DNA of 64,000 nt. It comes from Tyto alba. Its lineage: Eukaryota; Chordata; Aves; Strigiformes; Tytonidae. Numbering within the stretch: position 1 is the stretch's first letter; each line of letters opens with the position of its first letter. Shown here piece after piece: positions 24,734 to 36,300 of the stretch. The notes beneath the pieces are model-generated. The model was given only the letters and a program-made list of their open reading frames with translations. It made no database searches and was not told the DNA's origin. The DNA lies in NCBI RefSeq assembly GCF_018691265.1, contig NW_024881299.1, positions 48,627 to 112,626 on the forward strand. The letters run 5' to 3'. The position numbers and the translations under genes were made by a program.

Positions 24734-27700
24734 TCACTCAGGGTGGGGACACTGGACGCTGCGGGACACCGGGGCAGCGGCGGCTTTCTGCAGGCGGCTG
24801 AGCCCGCGGAGGAGCCCCATCTTGTGCCGGATGGAGTGGTCCAGGTTGACGGTGACGCCGAGGAAAGCGCGGGCGTCGCTGGCGGCGAAGGGGAAGTCGC
24901 AGCCGAGAAAAGCCTGGAAGAGCTCGGGGTCCCCGTCCAGGCTGAGGACGTTGCGCAGGGGCTGCCGCAGGGCACTCAGCTCGCCCACGTTCTCCTGGAA
25001 GATGCTCCACAAGGATCGCGTGGCAAAAGCCGGCGGCGGTTGGCTTTGCCAAGCGTCTTCCAAACACTGCAGCGCCCAACTCAACCGGCACGGCCACTGG
25101 TCGGCCAGTACAACCCAAGCGGCGGCAGCCCGGGGCGAGGGGGTGCCAGGGGTGCCTGCACGGTGAAGGAGGAGCCGTAGGGTGATGGGGATGGTGTTGA
25201 CGATGCGGCGGACGTGGGTGCCGTCGGTGGGGAGGTAGCGGGCGAGCGGGTCGTCGCCGTTGTGGAGGCAACGGAAAGCTTCGTGGATGCAGCGGACAGC
25301 TTCAGCGTCCGTCTCGCGCCGGCTGGGAGGAGCCGGGACGTGCTGGCATTTGGCGCGGCGGCGTTCCACGTTGCTGGTGATGATGCGGTACATGAGGTCC
25401 TCCCGCGTTTGGACGGCGGCTTCCAGGAACCGCAGGCGGGAGCGGGCGCCCATCTCGGGGATGGAGAAGGGCAACGTCACCGTCCGGTTGAGGTAGAGGT
25501 AACCGTTGTCGGCAAGACCCTTCATGCAGCCGGTTTGCTCCAGGCAGGGGACGATGACGCTGGGGTCCACGGCCAGGAGGAAGATGAAGGGAGTGTTGGT
25601 GTCGGAGAGCAAGGTGTTCATGGCATTGAGGACACCGGCCACCTTCTCCGGGTAGCAGATGTCCAAGCTGGTGATCTCCAGCACCACGCGGAGCCGCCGG
25701 CGTTCGAAGATCTCCATAAAGGCCAAGAAGTCAACCAGCAGCTGCACCTCGTTGCGCACCTTGCTCATGAAGCCCAGCTGGCTGGCAAACTTCTCGCTGT
25801 TGGTCAGCCGCTCGATCTTCTGCTTCTCGCTGACCAACAGGTTCTTCAAGATGGAGAAAGCTCCCAGCACCAAACCGGAGCCGGAGAGGGAGGTGACGGC
25901 GCTGCCCACCACCTTCAAAGCGTGGTGATCCTTGATGCCGGGCACCAAAAGGGCCACCAGCAGGATGCTGAGGCCGGCACCGAGGACAAAGAGCAGCCCC
26001 CAAAGCTTCAGGCAGGCACCCTTCTTGAGCACCCACTCCTTCTGGCTGAAGCCGGAGGCGAAGCGGGGCCGGGTGCCCATGACGTGGTAGACGCTGAGGG
26101 GCAGAGCCCCGAAATGGTGGCGGATGCTGTCGCAGAGGGTGGTGACCAAACCGGCCCAGAGCTTGTCGCAGCCGGCATACTGCCAGGCGCTGAAGCGGAT
26201 GAAGATGAACTCGATGTTCTTCCTCCTCAGGTGGCTCTCGGTGATGATGGGCTTGTAGAAGGCCAAGTACCAGAGGGCCAACAGCAACCCCCAGCCCTCA
26301 GGGGTCCGTGGTTTCTGGTGGCTCCGGTGCAGTTCGGCCTCTTCCCGTTGAGCCATCTCCTCCCGCATGAAGCCTGGGGGGGTTGGGGTGAGGGAGCAGG
26401 GGGTGAGGGTGCCCCAAGTCGGGGACGGGGTGCTGGTGCAACGGGGAGCATAGGACAACGTGGGATGGGTGTTCATGCAAGAGGGGCTTCAAACCTCGGG
26501 GGGGAAAGCGGGGTGGGGTGGGTGCTGGCACCCCGAAGCTGTAGAAGGAAAAGGGGGTGACAGGACAAGCAGGAAGGACCCCAAATCTGGGGGTGAGGAG
26601 AGGGGAGCAGGATGGGTGCTGTGGCACTGAGGTCCGGGATGTGAAGGGGTGGGAGGTGGGTGCCCCAGGGACCCTCAGTGCCCAGCCGGGGCTGGCTGGG
26701 GGGGGGTCCCTGTGGCGGGGGGGGTGACGCGTGGTGGCCCTGTGTCCCCACACCCACCGGTGACCTTGTCCAGCAGGGAGTAGAGGCGGTGGCCACAGGG
26801 CGCGTAGAAGCCAACGGTGACAGGGGTGGCCGTGTGGCACAGCGTCTTGGAGAGGCAGCGGCAGTAGATGTCATCCTCCGTCAGCGCCTCTGGGAGCGGG
26901 AGGGGACACGGGGGTCACCCTGTGCCCCACCCCCAAACTCATCGAGTGGGGGGGTTCCACCCCCTGCCCCCCTGGCAATGGGGATGTGGGTGCGGCGGTA
27001 ATGGGGACGTCAAGTCCTGGAGAGGGGGAATAGGGGGATGGGGGGAATGCAGAATAGGGGGGGAGGCTAACTGGGTTGGATGGGGGTGGGATGGGATGGG
27101 ATGGGATGAGGATGGGACTGGGGGTGAGATGGGATGGGGATGGGGTTGGGGTTGGGATAGGATGGGGATGGGGATGGGATGGGATGGGATGGGATGGCAA
27201 TGGGACCGGGGGTGAGATGGGGTGGGATGGGATGAGGATGGGGATGGGATAGGATAGGGTTGGGATAGGATAGGGGTGGGATGAGGAGGGATGGAATGGG
27301 ATGGGGATGTGGTGGGGAAGGGGTGGGATGGAATGGGATTTGGTGGGATGCAGTGGGATGGCCAGACACAAGAAGGAGGACCCAGCCCCCCGGTGCCCCT
27401 GTCCCCCCGGTACCTCGGTTCTCCCCGGGCTCCACTTCCACGAAGGCACCGTCACGGGCAGCGCAGGTGTCCCCCCCCGGGCCCAGGCAGGCCAGTCGCT
27501 CCTCACAGCACCCCGGGGGTCCCGCCACGGCCCCCCCACATGCCAGCGAGCAGGTACCCTGCCAGAGAGAGGGACAGGTGGCACCCGCTACACACCCCGG
27601 GGACACCCCAGGGACAGCTGGGGGGCAGGGGACACATGGGTACCCCATGGGGAAATGGGGACGCAACAGGGACAGAGGGAAATGGGGACACCATGGGGAC

Positions 27701-28493
27701 ACCATGGGGACACCATGGGGCACAGGGACATGGGGACCCCATGGGGACACAGGGACACTGTGGTCTCAGAGCCACCTCATGGTTTTGGGGTGATTTGGGG
27801 TGTTTTGGCACCGAAATCCTGCTCTTGGCCTGGGTGAGCCCATCCTTGTCCCCAAGGGCCTCAGGGACCCCACGTCCCCTCCCCAAGTGGCCCTGGGGGC
27901 CCAAGGGGGGGACCTGGCTGGTGGGAGGGTTTAGGAGGGGTGTGAGGACAGACTGGGATGGACTGGAGTGGGGTGATGGGCACTAACCAGGACAAACTGG
28001 CCTCCTGGGTACTGGGGCCAGGCTGCCACTGGTGATGGGGCCACTGGGGGCCAAGGGGCAGGCTGGGCTGGGAGCACTGGTGGCACTGGAGCATCCTGAT
28101 CTGGGGAGACTCTGCAAGAGCCTGTCCGAGGGGCACAGGATCAGCCAGGACTGGGGACACTGGTGACTGTGGAACAGCTCCTGCTGGGAATACTGGTGGC
28201 CTTGGAGCAGCCTATACAGGGGACACCAGTGACCGTGGGACAGCCTGTGCTGGGGACACTGGTGACACCAGCCCAGCCTATGGAAAGGACACTGGTCACC
28301 ATGGGGCAGCCTGTCCCGAGGACACTGGTGACCCTAGCCCAGCCTGTACTGGGGACACTGGTGGCTGGGGCCCTGCACCCTCTCCGCTCCAGCACCCACC
28401 CCCCAAGCCCCCCCCGGAACCCCCCAGGGCCCTTGTCCTGCCCCGTCCCCATCCCTGTCCCCATCCTACCCTGGGCAGCGCCACCGGCTCCAT
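24734..28493 (-). CDS. NKPD1: NKPD1, KAP-family NTPase-like membrane protein
   Basis: NTPase KAP-family P-loop domain-containing protein 1. Four coding exons in transcript order: 28470-28493, 27414-27558, 26758-26889 and 24734-26373, joining in phase to 646 residues. Exon 1 encodes only MEPVALPR; the start is supported by a TATA box about 50 bases upstream. Exon 2 is Cys-rich. Exon 3 carries EALTEDDIYCRCLSKTLC and the P-loop position GFYAPCGHR (residues 83-91), which lacks a GK[S/T] Walker A. The last exon has HLRRKNIEFIFIRFSAWQYA, typical of KAP NTPases, and strongly hydrophobic stretches (LKLWGLLFVLGAGLSILLVA; GSGLVLGAFSILKNLL) expected to be membrane segments. The Walker B position reads RVVLEITSLD. 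Its place next to PPP1R37 and convergent with it matches mammals. Identity is secure; the short exon 1 is inferred from phase and the promoter. Confidence 0.92.
27065..27360. repeat. GGGATG minisatellite in NKPD1 intron
   Basis: Runs of TGGGATGGGATGGGGATGGG-like units, period 5-6 bases, for about 300 bases. Closely spaced GGG triplets make the plus strand (template strand of NKPD1) a likely G-quadruplex former. Confidence 0.8.
27600..27745. repeat. GGGGACACCAT tandem repeat in NKPD1 intron 1
   Basis: Perfect and near-perfect copies of GGGGACACCAT and GGGGACACAGG, about 150 bases, in the first NKPD1 intron. Confidence 0.65.
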
Positions 28494-28650
28494 CCCCGCC
28501 TGCCTCCGGCCACATCGGTCCCAGCGCCAGCTCAGCACCGGCTTTATACGGGGTCAGGATCCGGCCCTGCCACCGGGGCCGGGAGGAAATCGCTGGGTGT
28601 GGGGTGAGCAGAAATTCCGGCTGCGCCGGCGGGAGCTTCTCCTGAGTCAG
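28494..28650 (-). promoter_or_regulatory. NKPD1: NKPD1 promoter with TATA box and AP-1 site
   Basis: On the minus strand TATAAA lies at 28548-28543, about 50 bases before the ATG. A perfect AP-1 motif, TGAGTCA, is at 28643-28649. A TATA box is unusual in this window, where the other promoters are CpG-rich; it fits a tissue-restricted gene. Confidence 0.65.
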
Positions 28651-28684
28651 GGCCCAGCTACGCCCGGCTCCAGCCCCACGGCAG

Positions 28685-29040
28685 GCAGGGGTGTGGGCTG
28701 GGCTGGGGACACGGGGACAGGGCTGGGGACATGGGACGGGGGTAGGGGGACAGGGCTGGAGACAAGGGATGAGGTGGGGGCAGAGGGGACATGGGGATTC
28801 AGAGGACGTGGGGGACATGGGGGGATGCAGGGGACAGTGGGGACAGAGGGGACAGGGGGGAGATGGTGGGTGCAGGGGACAGTGGGGACATGGGGACATG
28901 GGGGATGCGGAGACATGGGGGACATGAGGGGACATGGGGGATGCAGGGGACAGGGGGGGCAGGGGGGACGTGGGGGATGCAGGGGACAGAGGGAACACAA
29001 GGACAGGGGGACATGGGGGATGCAGGGCCTCCAGGGCCAT
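28685..29040. repeat. GGGGACATGGGGGATGCAGG minisatellite upstream of NKPD1
   Basis: About 350 bases of imperfect units built from GGGGACA, GGGGGATGCA and GGACATGGGG. ORFs through it on both strands are repeat translations, not genes. Confidence 0.8.
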
Positions 29041-29374
29041 GGGGACCCCCCGCCAGGCAGGGCCAGCAGCCAGCCTAAGGGGACTGCCACTGCCCGTGCC
29101 ATCGCCTCGCCACCGCCACATCGCCGTGACATCGCCGTGACATCGCCGTGACATGCCATCGCGCTGCCATCGTCGTGACACCGCCGCTTCCTGTGGCTCC
29201 TGCCAGAGGAACCTGCTGGCCCAGGCACAGGTGGCAGCTGCCAGCCACCAGCACCAGTGACACTCACTGGCCACTAACACTGGTGACACGGGGCAGCCAC
29301 CCACCCCATCACTAAAAGGGGGGGTTCCACCCCAAGAGCAGCTCTGGCACCCCTGACCAGGAAAGAGTTAACGG

Positions 29375-29985
29375 GAGTGTCCAGGGGACTGGATCGGTCC
29401 AGGGGACATTGGGGACACCAGGGACTTGGGGGGGGACACAGGAGATGGGGTGAGGACAGGGATACAGGGACATGGGGACAAGGGAACACGGGGGACACGG
29501 GGGATGGAGGTGACATGGGACACGGGGACACAGGGGACATGGGGGACATGGGGGACAAGGACGCAGGGACATGGGGACAAGGGGACACAGGGGATGGAAG
29601 TGACATGGGACACGGGGGACAAGGGGACACAGGGGACACGCAGGACTTGGGGGACAGGAAAGCAGGGACATGGGGACAAGATGGAGACAGGGTACACAGG
29701 GGGTGGAGGTGACATGGGACACAGGGGACAGGGACATGGGGACACGCAGGACATGGGGGACACGGGATGGAGGTGATGGGGGACACGGGATGGAGGTGAC
29801 ATGGGACACGGGGACACAGGGACACAGAGGACATGGGGACGTGGGGGACAGGGATGCAGGGACATGGGGACAAGGAAGGCACAGGGGACACAGGGGATGG
29901 GGGTGACAGGGGACACAGGGACACAGGGGACATGGGGGACATGGGGGGATGTGGGGGACACGGGGACATGGGGCCATGAGAAGCC
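29375..29985. repeat. Second GGGGACA/ACATGG minisatellite
   Basis: About 600 bases of related but differently arranged units (GACATGGGACACGGGGACAC, GGATGGAGGTGACATGG). It lies between the NKPD1 promoter and the galectin gene. Minus-strand ORFs of up to 380 codons here are Pro/Cys/Ser repeat translations. Confidence 0.8.
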
Positions 29986-30247
29986 GGGCCGGATCCTGCC
30001 CGGGGGTGGGTGGCAGCGGTGGCATTTCCTGGTGGTGGCCCCGACACCCCGAAAAGGGCCGAGCGGCCACACGTGTCACTGCGGGGGGGTAGCCGGTGTC
30101 CCCCTGGGTCCCTCGGTCCCAGCACACCCCCCCGCCAGGGGACACCGGGGGCTGTGGGGGGGACACGGGGATGGCGGGGGGGTAGGGGGGGAGGGGGACA
30201 CGAGTGGGTCCCCATGGGGACAAGGGTGACGCAGGTGGCACCGTGAC

Positions 30248-30257
30248 GAAACGAAAG
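30248..30257 (+). promoter_or_regulatory. ISRE-like motif upstream of galectin
   Basis: GAAACGAAAG matches the GAAANNGAAA core bound by IRF/ISGF3 factors and sits about 135 bases before the galectin start codon. One short motif is suggestive only. Confidence 0.45.
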
Positions 30258-30390
30258 CGCGAGGTGGGGGAGGGCAGAGGTCAGCGGGGAGGGGCCGCAC
30301 CCGCCTGGGGGCCCAGCAGCACCCAGGGGACACAGCACCCAGGGGATCCGGCACCCAGCACCCCCCACCTGAAGGACCCCCCCAGCCACC

Positions 30391-33300
30391 ATGGACTTGC
30401 AGCCCCCCATCATCAACCCCGTGAGCGGGGCCCTATGGGGTCTATAGGGCCAGGGGGGGTGGGTATGGGAGCAGAGGAGCTCAAAGGGGCCAGGGGATCC
30501 TACGGGGTGGGGGGGATCCTATGGGACCAGGCATACCCTATGGGGCTGAGGCGGAACCTATGGGGACAGGGATATTCTATGGGGACAGGGGGGACCCTGT
30601 GGATATATGGGGGGTCCTATGGGGGGCACAAGGGGGACCTTATGGGCACAAGTATATTCTATGGTGCCAAGGGGGATCCTATGGGGTTGGGGGACCCTAT
30701 GGGATCAGGGGTATCCTATAGGGTGGGGGGGATCCTATGGGGCTGAGTGGGACCCTATGGGGACAGGGACATTCTGTGGGGACAATGGATACCCTATAGG
30801 GTCAGGGGGGACCCTATGGGACCAGGGGTATCCTATGGGGCCGGGGGGGATCCTATAGGGCTGGGGGTGGCCGTATGAGACTGGAGGGTCTATATGGGTC
30901 TAAAGGGGGGGCAGCTATATAGGGTGGGGGTGCTGTATGGGGCTGGGGGGCCATAGGGGGCCCGGGGAGCCATATGGGGCAGGGGGGAAGAGGGGGACAG
31001 TGACTCTGGTGTGTCCCCCGGAGTCACCGTGTGTGTGTGCCCCCCCCCCCCATGTCCCCAGAGCGTCCCCTTCCTGGGGTACATCTTCGGGGGGCTGAGT
31101 GGGGGAAGGATGGTGATAATCCAGGGGCAGGTCCAGCCCCAGGCGAAGAGGTGGGTACCCCCCCGCAGTGCCCCCCCCGCTCCTCCCAGTGCCCCCCAGT
31201 ATCCCCCACCCAGTATCCCCGCCCCAGCAGCCGCACCCAAAACTGGCAGAGTGCCATAGGGAAGGGCAAAGGTTTGGTGGCAGCGGGAGGGGGAGGGCGG
31301 GGGGCGGGGTGGGAAAGGGGGGACGGGGGGCGTCCCCAGATCCGGGGCGGGGGGGGAACGGGGAGGGCTGGGGGTGTCCCCAAGCCGGGGGGGGGGAGGG
31401 AAAAGAGGGGGCTGGGGGTGTCCCCAAACCGGGGGCGAGGTGCGGAGGGGGGCCCCCCAAATCATAGAAGGGGGGGGGGGGCGGGGCAGGAGGTGCCCCA
31501 AGCCGGGGAGGGGGGGGACAAGGAGGGCTGGGGGTGTCCTCACGCCGGGGGGGGTGGTTAAAGGGGGCCCCCCAACCCATGAATATAGGGGGGCAGCGGG
31601 TGCCGCACTCAGGGGCTGGGGGGGTTTTTGGGGTGCTGGGGGCGGGGGGGTGTGTGTGTGTCTGGGTGCCCCCCCCTCCCACGAGTGTCGCCGCGGCAGG
31701 TTCACCGTGGCCCTGCGCTGCGCGGGGGGGGACGTGGCGCTGCAGCTGAGCTCCCGTTTCGGATGGGGGGCGGCGCTGGGCTGCGCCGCGCGGCTGGGGG
31801 GGCGCTGGGGGCCCGAGGAGCGCTGCGCCCCCCACCTCCCCCTCCGCCCCGGGGGGACCCTCGAGATCCTCATCAGCGCCCGCCAGAGCGGCTACCAGGT
31901 GGGACACGCCCCCTGCCGGGCCACGCCCACTCGGACACGCCCACTGGGGCCGCCACCCGCCAGCCCCAAGGTCCCCGATGTCCCAAGTGTCCCCAAATAT
32001 CCCCGGTGTCCCCAATGTCCCCGCTATCCCTTATGTCCCAAATGTCCCTGATGTCCCCAACATCCCCAGTGTCCCTGGTGTCCCCAAATATCACCGATGT
32101 CCCCCGTGTCCCCAATTATCCCCCGTGTCCCTGCTATCCCTTATGTCTCCCCTGTTCCCAATGTCTCCTCTGTCCCCAATGTCCCTGATGTCCCCAAATA
32201 TCTCCAGTGTCCCCAGTGTCCCCGCTATCCCCTATGTCCCCTCTGTCCCCAATGTCCCAGATGTCCCCAAAGTCCCCAATGCCCCGATGTCCCCAAGCAC
32301 CCCCATTGTCCCAAATATCCCCACTATCTCTTATGTCCCCTGTCCCCAATGTCCCCTCTCATCCCCTCTATCCCCTCTGTCCCCTCTATCCCCAATGTCC
32401 CTGATGTCGCCACTGTCCCCAATATCTCTGATGTCCCCGATGTCCCCAATGTCCCCGATGTCCCCGCAGGTGGCAGTGAACGGGCGGCACGCGCTGGAGT
32501 TCCTGCACCGCCTGCCCCTCACCAGCGTCCAGACCCTCGAGGTCACCGGTGACGTCACCCTCAGCTGCGTCACCTTCACCGTGAGCAGGGACCTCCGGCG
32601 GGGGGCAGGAGGGGACAGGACGACAAGGGGACATCCAGGAGTTGGGGACACCCAGGGAGGGACAGACTGAGACCACCATGGAGACATCTGGAGGGGTTGG
32701 GGACATCTGGGGGGATCAAGAACCCCGGGGGGTTGGGGACATCCAGGAGATTGGAAACCCCAGGAGGTTGGGGACATCAAGGGGTCGGGGACATTCATGG
32801 GGTGCGGACATTCATGGGGTTGGGGACCTCAAGGGAGTTGGGGACATTCAGGGGTTGGGGATATCCAGGGGTTGGGGACATCGAGGGGGTTGGGGACCTC
32901 AAGGGGGTTGAGGACATCCAGGGGGTGGGGACATCAAGGGGGTCGGGGACATCTCGGGGGTTGGGGACATCTCGGGGGTTGGGGACATTCATGGGGTTGG
33001 GGACCTTGAGGGGGTTGGGGAAATCAAGGGGGTTGGGGACATCCAGGGGTTGGGGACATCCAGGGCTTAGGGACATTCACGGGGGTTGGGGACATCCGGG
33101 GTTGGGAACATCTGGGGGGTCAGGGGGTTGATGTCCCCGCCCCATGGTGGCCCTGTCCCCAGCCCCTGTCCCTCCCCACCCCCAGCACGCGGCTGCAGCT
33201 GTCGGGGCCCCGGCGCTGCCCCCCCCGGAGACCCCCGTGAGTGGGGGGGCGGGGGGGGGGGTGTCAGGGTGCTGGGGCACCCAAGGGTGGGGGTGGTGGG

Positions 33301-36300
33301 GCAGCCGGGAGTCAGCAAATGGGGGTGCTGGGGGGTGGACACGAGGGTGTGTGGGTGGGTTTTTGGGTGCAGGGGTGCACAAGCCCGTGTGAGCACCCAC
33401 GGGTGGGTGTATGGGTGTCTCTGAGCACCCATAGATGGGTGCAGGGGTGCACAAGCCCGTGTGAGCACCCATGTGTGGGTGCAGGGGTGTGGGGGTGCCT
33501 GTGAGCACCCACGGGTGGGTGTATGGGTGTCTCTGAGCACCCATAGTTGGGTGCAGGGGTGCACAGGCCCATCCAAGCACCCATGGGTGGGTGCAGGGGT
33601 GTGGGGGTGCCTGTGAGCACCCATGGGTGGGTGTGTGGGTGCACAGACCCTTCCAAGCATCCATGGGTGGCCTCAGGGGTGCACATGCCCATGTGACCCA
33701 GGGGACATCGCCCCCCCCCAGCACCCACTCTCCTCCTCACACAGCTCTACACGCCGGTGACCATCAGCAGCCCGGTGAGCGCAGGGTGCCAGTGGGTGCC
33801 AGTGGGTGGGTGCTGGTGGGTGCCGGTGGGTGGGGGGTCCCCAGGATCTGATGGGTGTCCCCGCAGAGTGTCCCCTTCCACATGGTGCTGAGCAAGGGGC
33901 CCTCGGGCCTCATCCAGCCCATCAGCATCGTGGGCACCGTCCACCCCAACGCCACCAGGTCAGGGTGCTGGGGGGGGGTCAGGGTGCTGCAGGATTTGGG
34001 CTCCAGGTCTGGGTCCTGGGTGCTGGGGGGAATCCTGGGCTGGGTGCTGGGGGTGGTTCCAAGGATGGGTGGTGGGTGCTGGGGGCGGTTCCAAGAATGG
34101 GTGCTGGGTGCTGGGAATGGGGGGTGGTTCCAGGGCTGGGTTCTGGGGGCGGTTCCAAGGATGGGTGCTGGGTGCTGGAGGGGGTCCTGGGCTGGGTGCT
34201 GGGGAGGTTTCAGGGCTGGGTGCTGGGAATGGGGGGCGGTTCCAGGGCTGGGTGCTGAGTGCTGGGCGGGGGGGGAGTCCTGGGCTGGGTGCTGGGTGCT
34301 GGGTAGGTTTCAGGGCTGGGTGCTGGGGGCTGGGGGGCTTTCGGGGCTGGGTGCTGGGGTCTGGGGAGATTTCAGGGCTGGGGGCTGGGGGGCTTTCAGG
34401 GCTGGGTGCTGGGTGCTGGGGAGGCTTCAGGGCTGGGTGCTGGTTGTGGTTCCAGGGCTTTCAGGGCTGGGTGCTGGGTGCTGGGGGGGGGGGGGGTGTC
34501 CTGGGCTGGATGCTGGGGGCTGGGGAGGTTTCAGGGCTGGGGGCTGGGGGCTTTCAGGGATGGGTGCTGGGTGCTGGGTGCTGGTTGCAGTTCCAGGGAT
34601 GGGTGCTGGGGGTGGGGGGTAGTTTCAGGGCTGGGTGCTGTTTGCTGGGAGGGGGGGGTGGTCCTGGGCTGGGGGCTGGGGCTGGGGGGGGGTGTCCTGG
34701 GCTGGGTGCTGGTTGCGGTTCCAGGGCTTTCAGGGCTGGGTGCTGGGGCTGGGGGGGGTGTCCTGGGCTGGGTGCTGGGGGCTGGGGAGGTTTCAGGGCT
34801 GGGAGCTGGGGGCTGGGGAGGTTTCAGGGCTGGGAGCTGGGGGCTGGGGAGGTTTCAGGGCTGGGTGCTGGTTGCGGTTCCAGGGCTTTCAGGGCTGGGT
34901 GCTGTGGCTGGGGGGGGGTGTCCTGGGCTGGGTGCTGGGGGCTGGGGAGGTTTCAGGGCTGGGTGCTGGGTGCTGGACGGCTGCCCCCGGCCGCAGGTTC
35001 CATGCCAACCTGTGGAGCAGCAGCTCGGGGGACGTGGTGCTGCATGTCAACCCCCGCCTGCGCGAGGCCGTGCTGGTGCGCAACACCCGGCAGGATGGGT
35101 GCTGGGGCCCCGAGGAGCGGCACACCGCGGGTGCCATGCCCTTCCAGCGCGGGCAGCCCTTCCAGGTGAGCGCCGGCGCCGCGGCCACCTCTGCTCCCAG
35201 TCCTGCTCCCAGTCCCAGTCCCGGTTGTAGTCCCAGTCCTGCTCCTGGTCCCAGTTCGAGTCCTGCTCCCAGTCCTGCTCCTGGTCCTGGTTCTGGTCTT
35301 GGACATGTTCCTGGTCTTGGTCTCAGTTCTAGTCCTGGTCCCAGTCCTGCTCCTTGTTCTGGACATGTTCCTGGTCTTGGTCTTAGTCCTGGTCCTGGTC
35401 CTGGTCCCAGTTCTGGTCCCAGTCCTGCTTGTGGTCCCAGTTCTGGTCCTAGACATGGTCCTGGTCGTGATCCCAGCCCTAATCCTAGTTCTAGTCCTGG
35501 TTCTGGTCTCGGTCCTGGTCCTGGTCCTGATTCTGGTCCTGGACATGTTCCTGGTCTTGGGCCTGGTTGTGATCCCAGTCCTAGTACTGGTTCTTGTCCT
35601 GGACATGGTCCCAGTCCTGGTTCCAGTCTCAGTCCTGGTTCCAGTCCTAGTTCTGCTCTTAGCGCTGGACATGGGCCTGGTCCCAGTCCCAGTCCCGGTC
35701 CCGGTCCCGGTCGTGACCCCAGTCCTAGTCCTATTTCTAGTCCTAGATCTGTTCTCAGTCCTGGTCCTGGTCCTAGTCCTGGACATGGTCCCAGTCCTGC
35801 TTGCGGTCCCAGTCCTGGCCCCAGTCCTAGTTCTCCTCTTAGCCCTGGACATGGGTCTGGTCTCAGTCCTGATCCTGGTTCCGGTTCTGGTCCTGGACAC
35901 GGTCACCATCTTGATCCTGAGCTCAGTCCTGATCCTGGTCCCAGTTATGGTCCTGATTGATGCTAATCCTGGTCCCAGTCCTGATCTGGGTCATGGGGCC
36001 TGATCCTGGTGCTGCTCCTGGGCTCAGTCCCAGTTGAGATCCTGATACGGGTCCTGGTTCCAGTCCCAGTCCTGTTCCCAATCCTGGTCCTGATCCGAGA
36101 GCTGATCCTGGGCCCACTCCCAGTTGAGGTCATGATACTGGTCCTGGTCCCGGTCCCAGTCCAGATCCCAGTCCTAATTCTGGTCCCAACCCTGGTCCTG
36201 GTCCCGGTCCCAGTCCAGATCCCAGTCCTAATGCTGGTCCCAACCCTGGTCCTGGTCCCAGTGTTGATCCGGGGCCCAGTCCCGATTGTGGTCCTGATCC

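Noticed and set aside
25214..26560. Plus-strand ORF of 448 codons
   Set aside because: Antisense to the NKPD1 last exon; GC-rich exons often leave the opposite strand open.
34635..35960. Plus-strand ORF of 441 codons, collagen-like
   Set aside because: Galectin exon 8 plus flanking intronic repeats; splice sites at 34997 and 35165 explain the real part.
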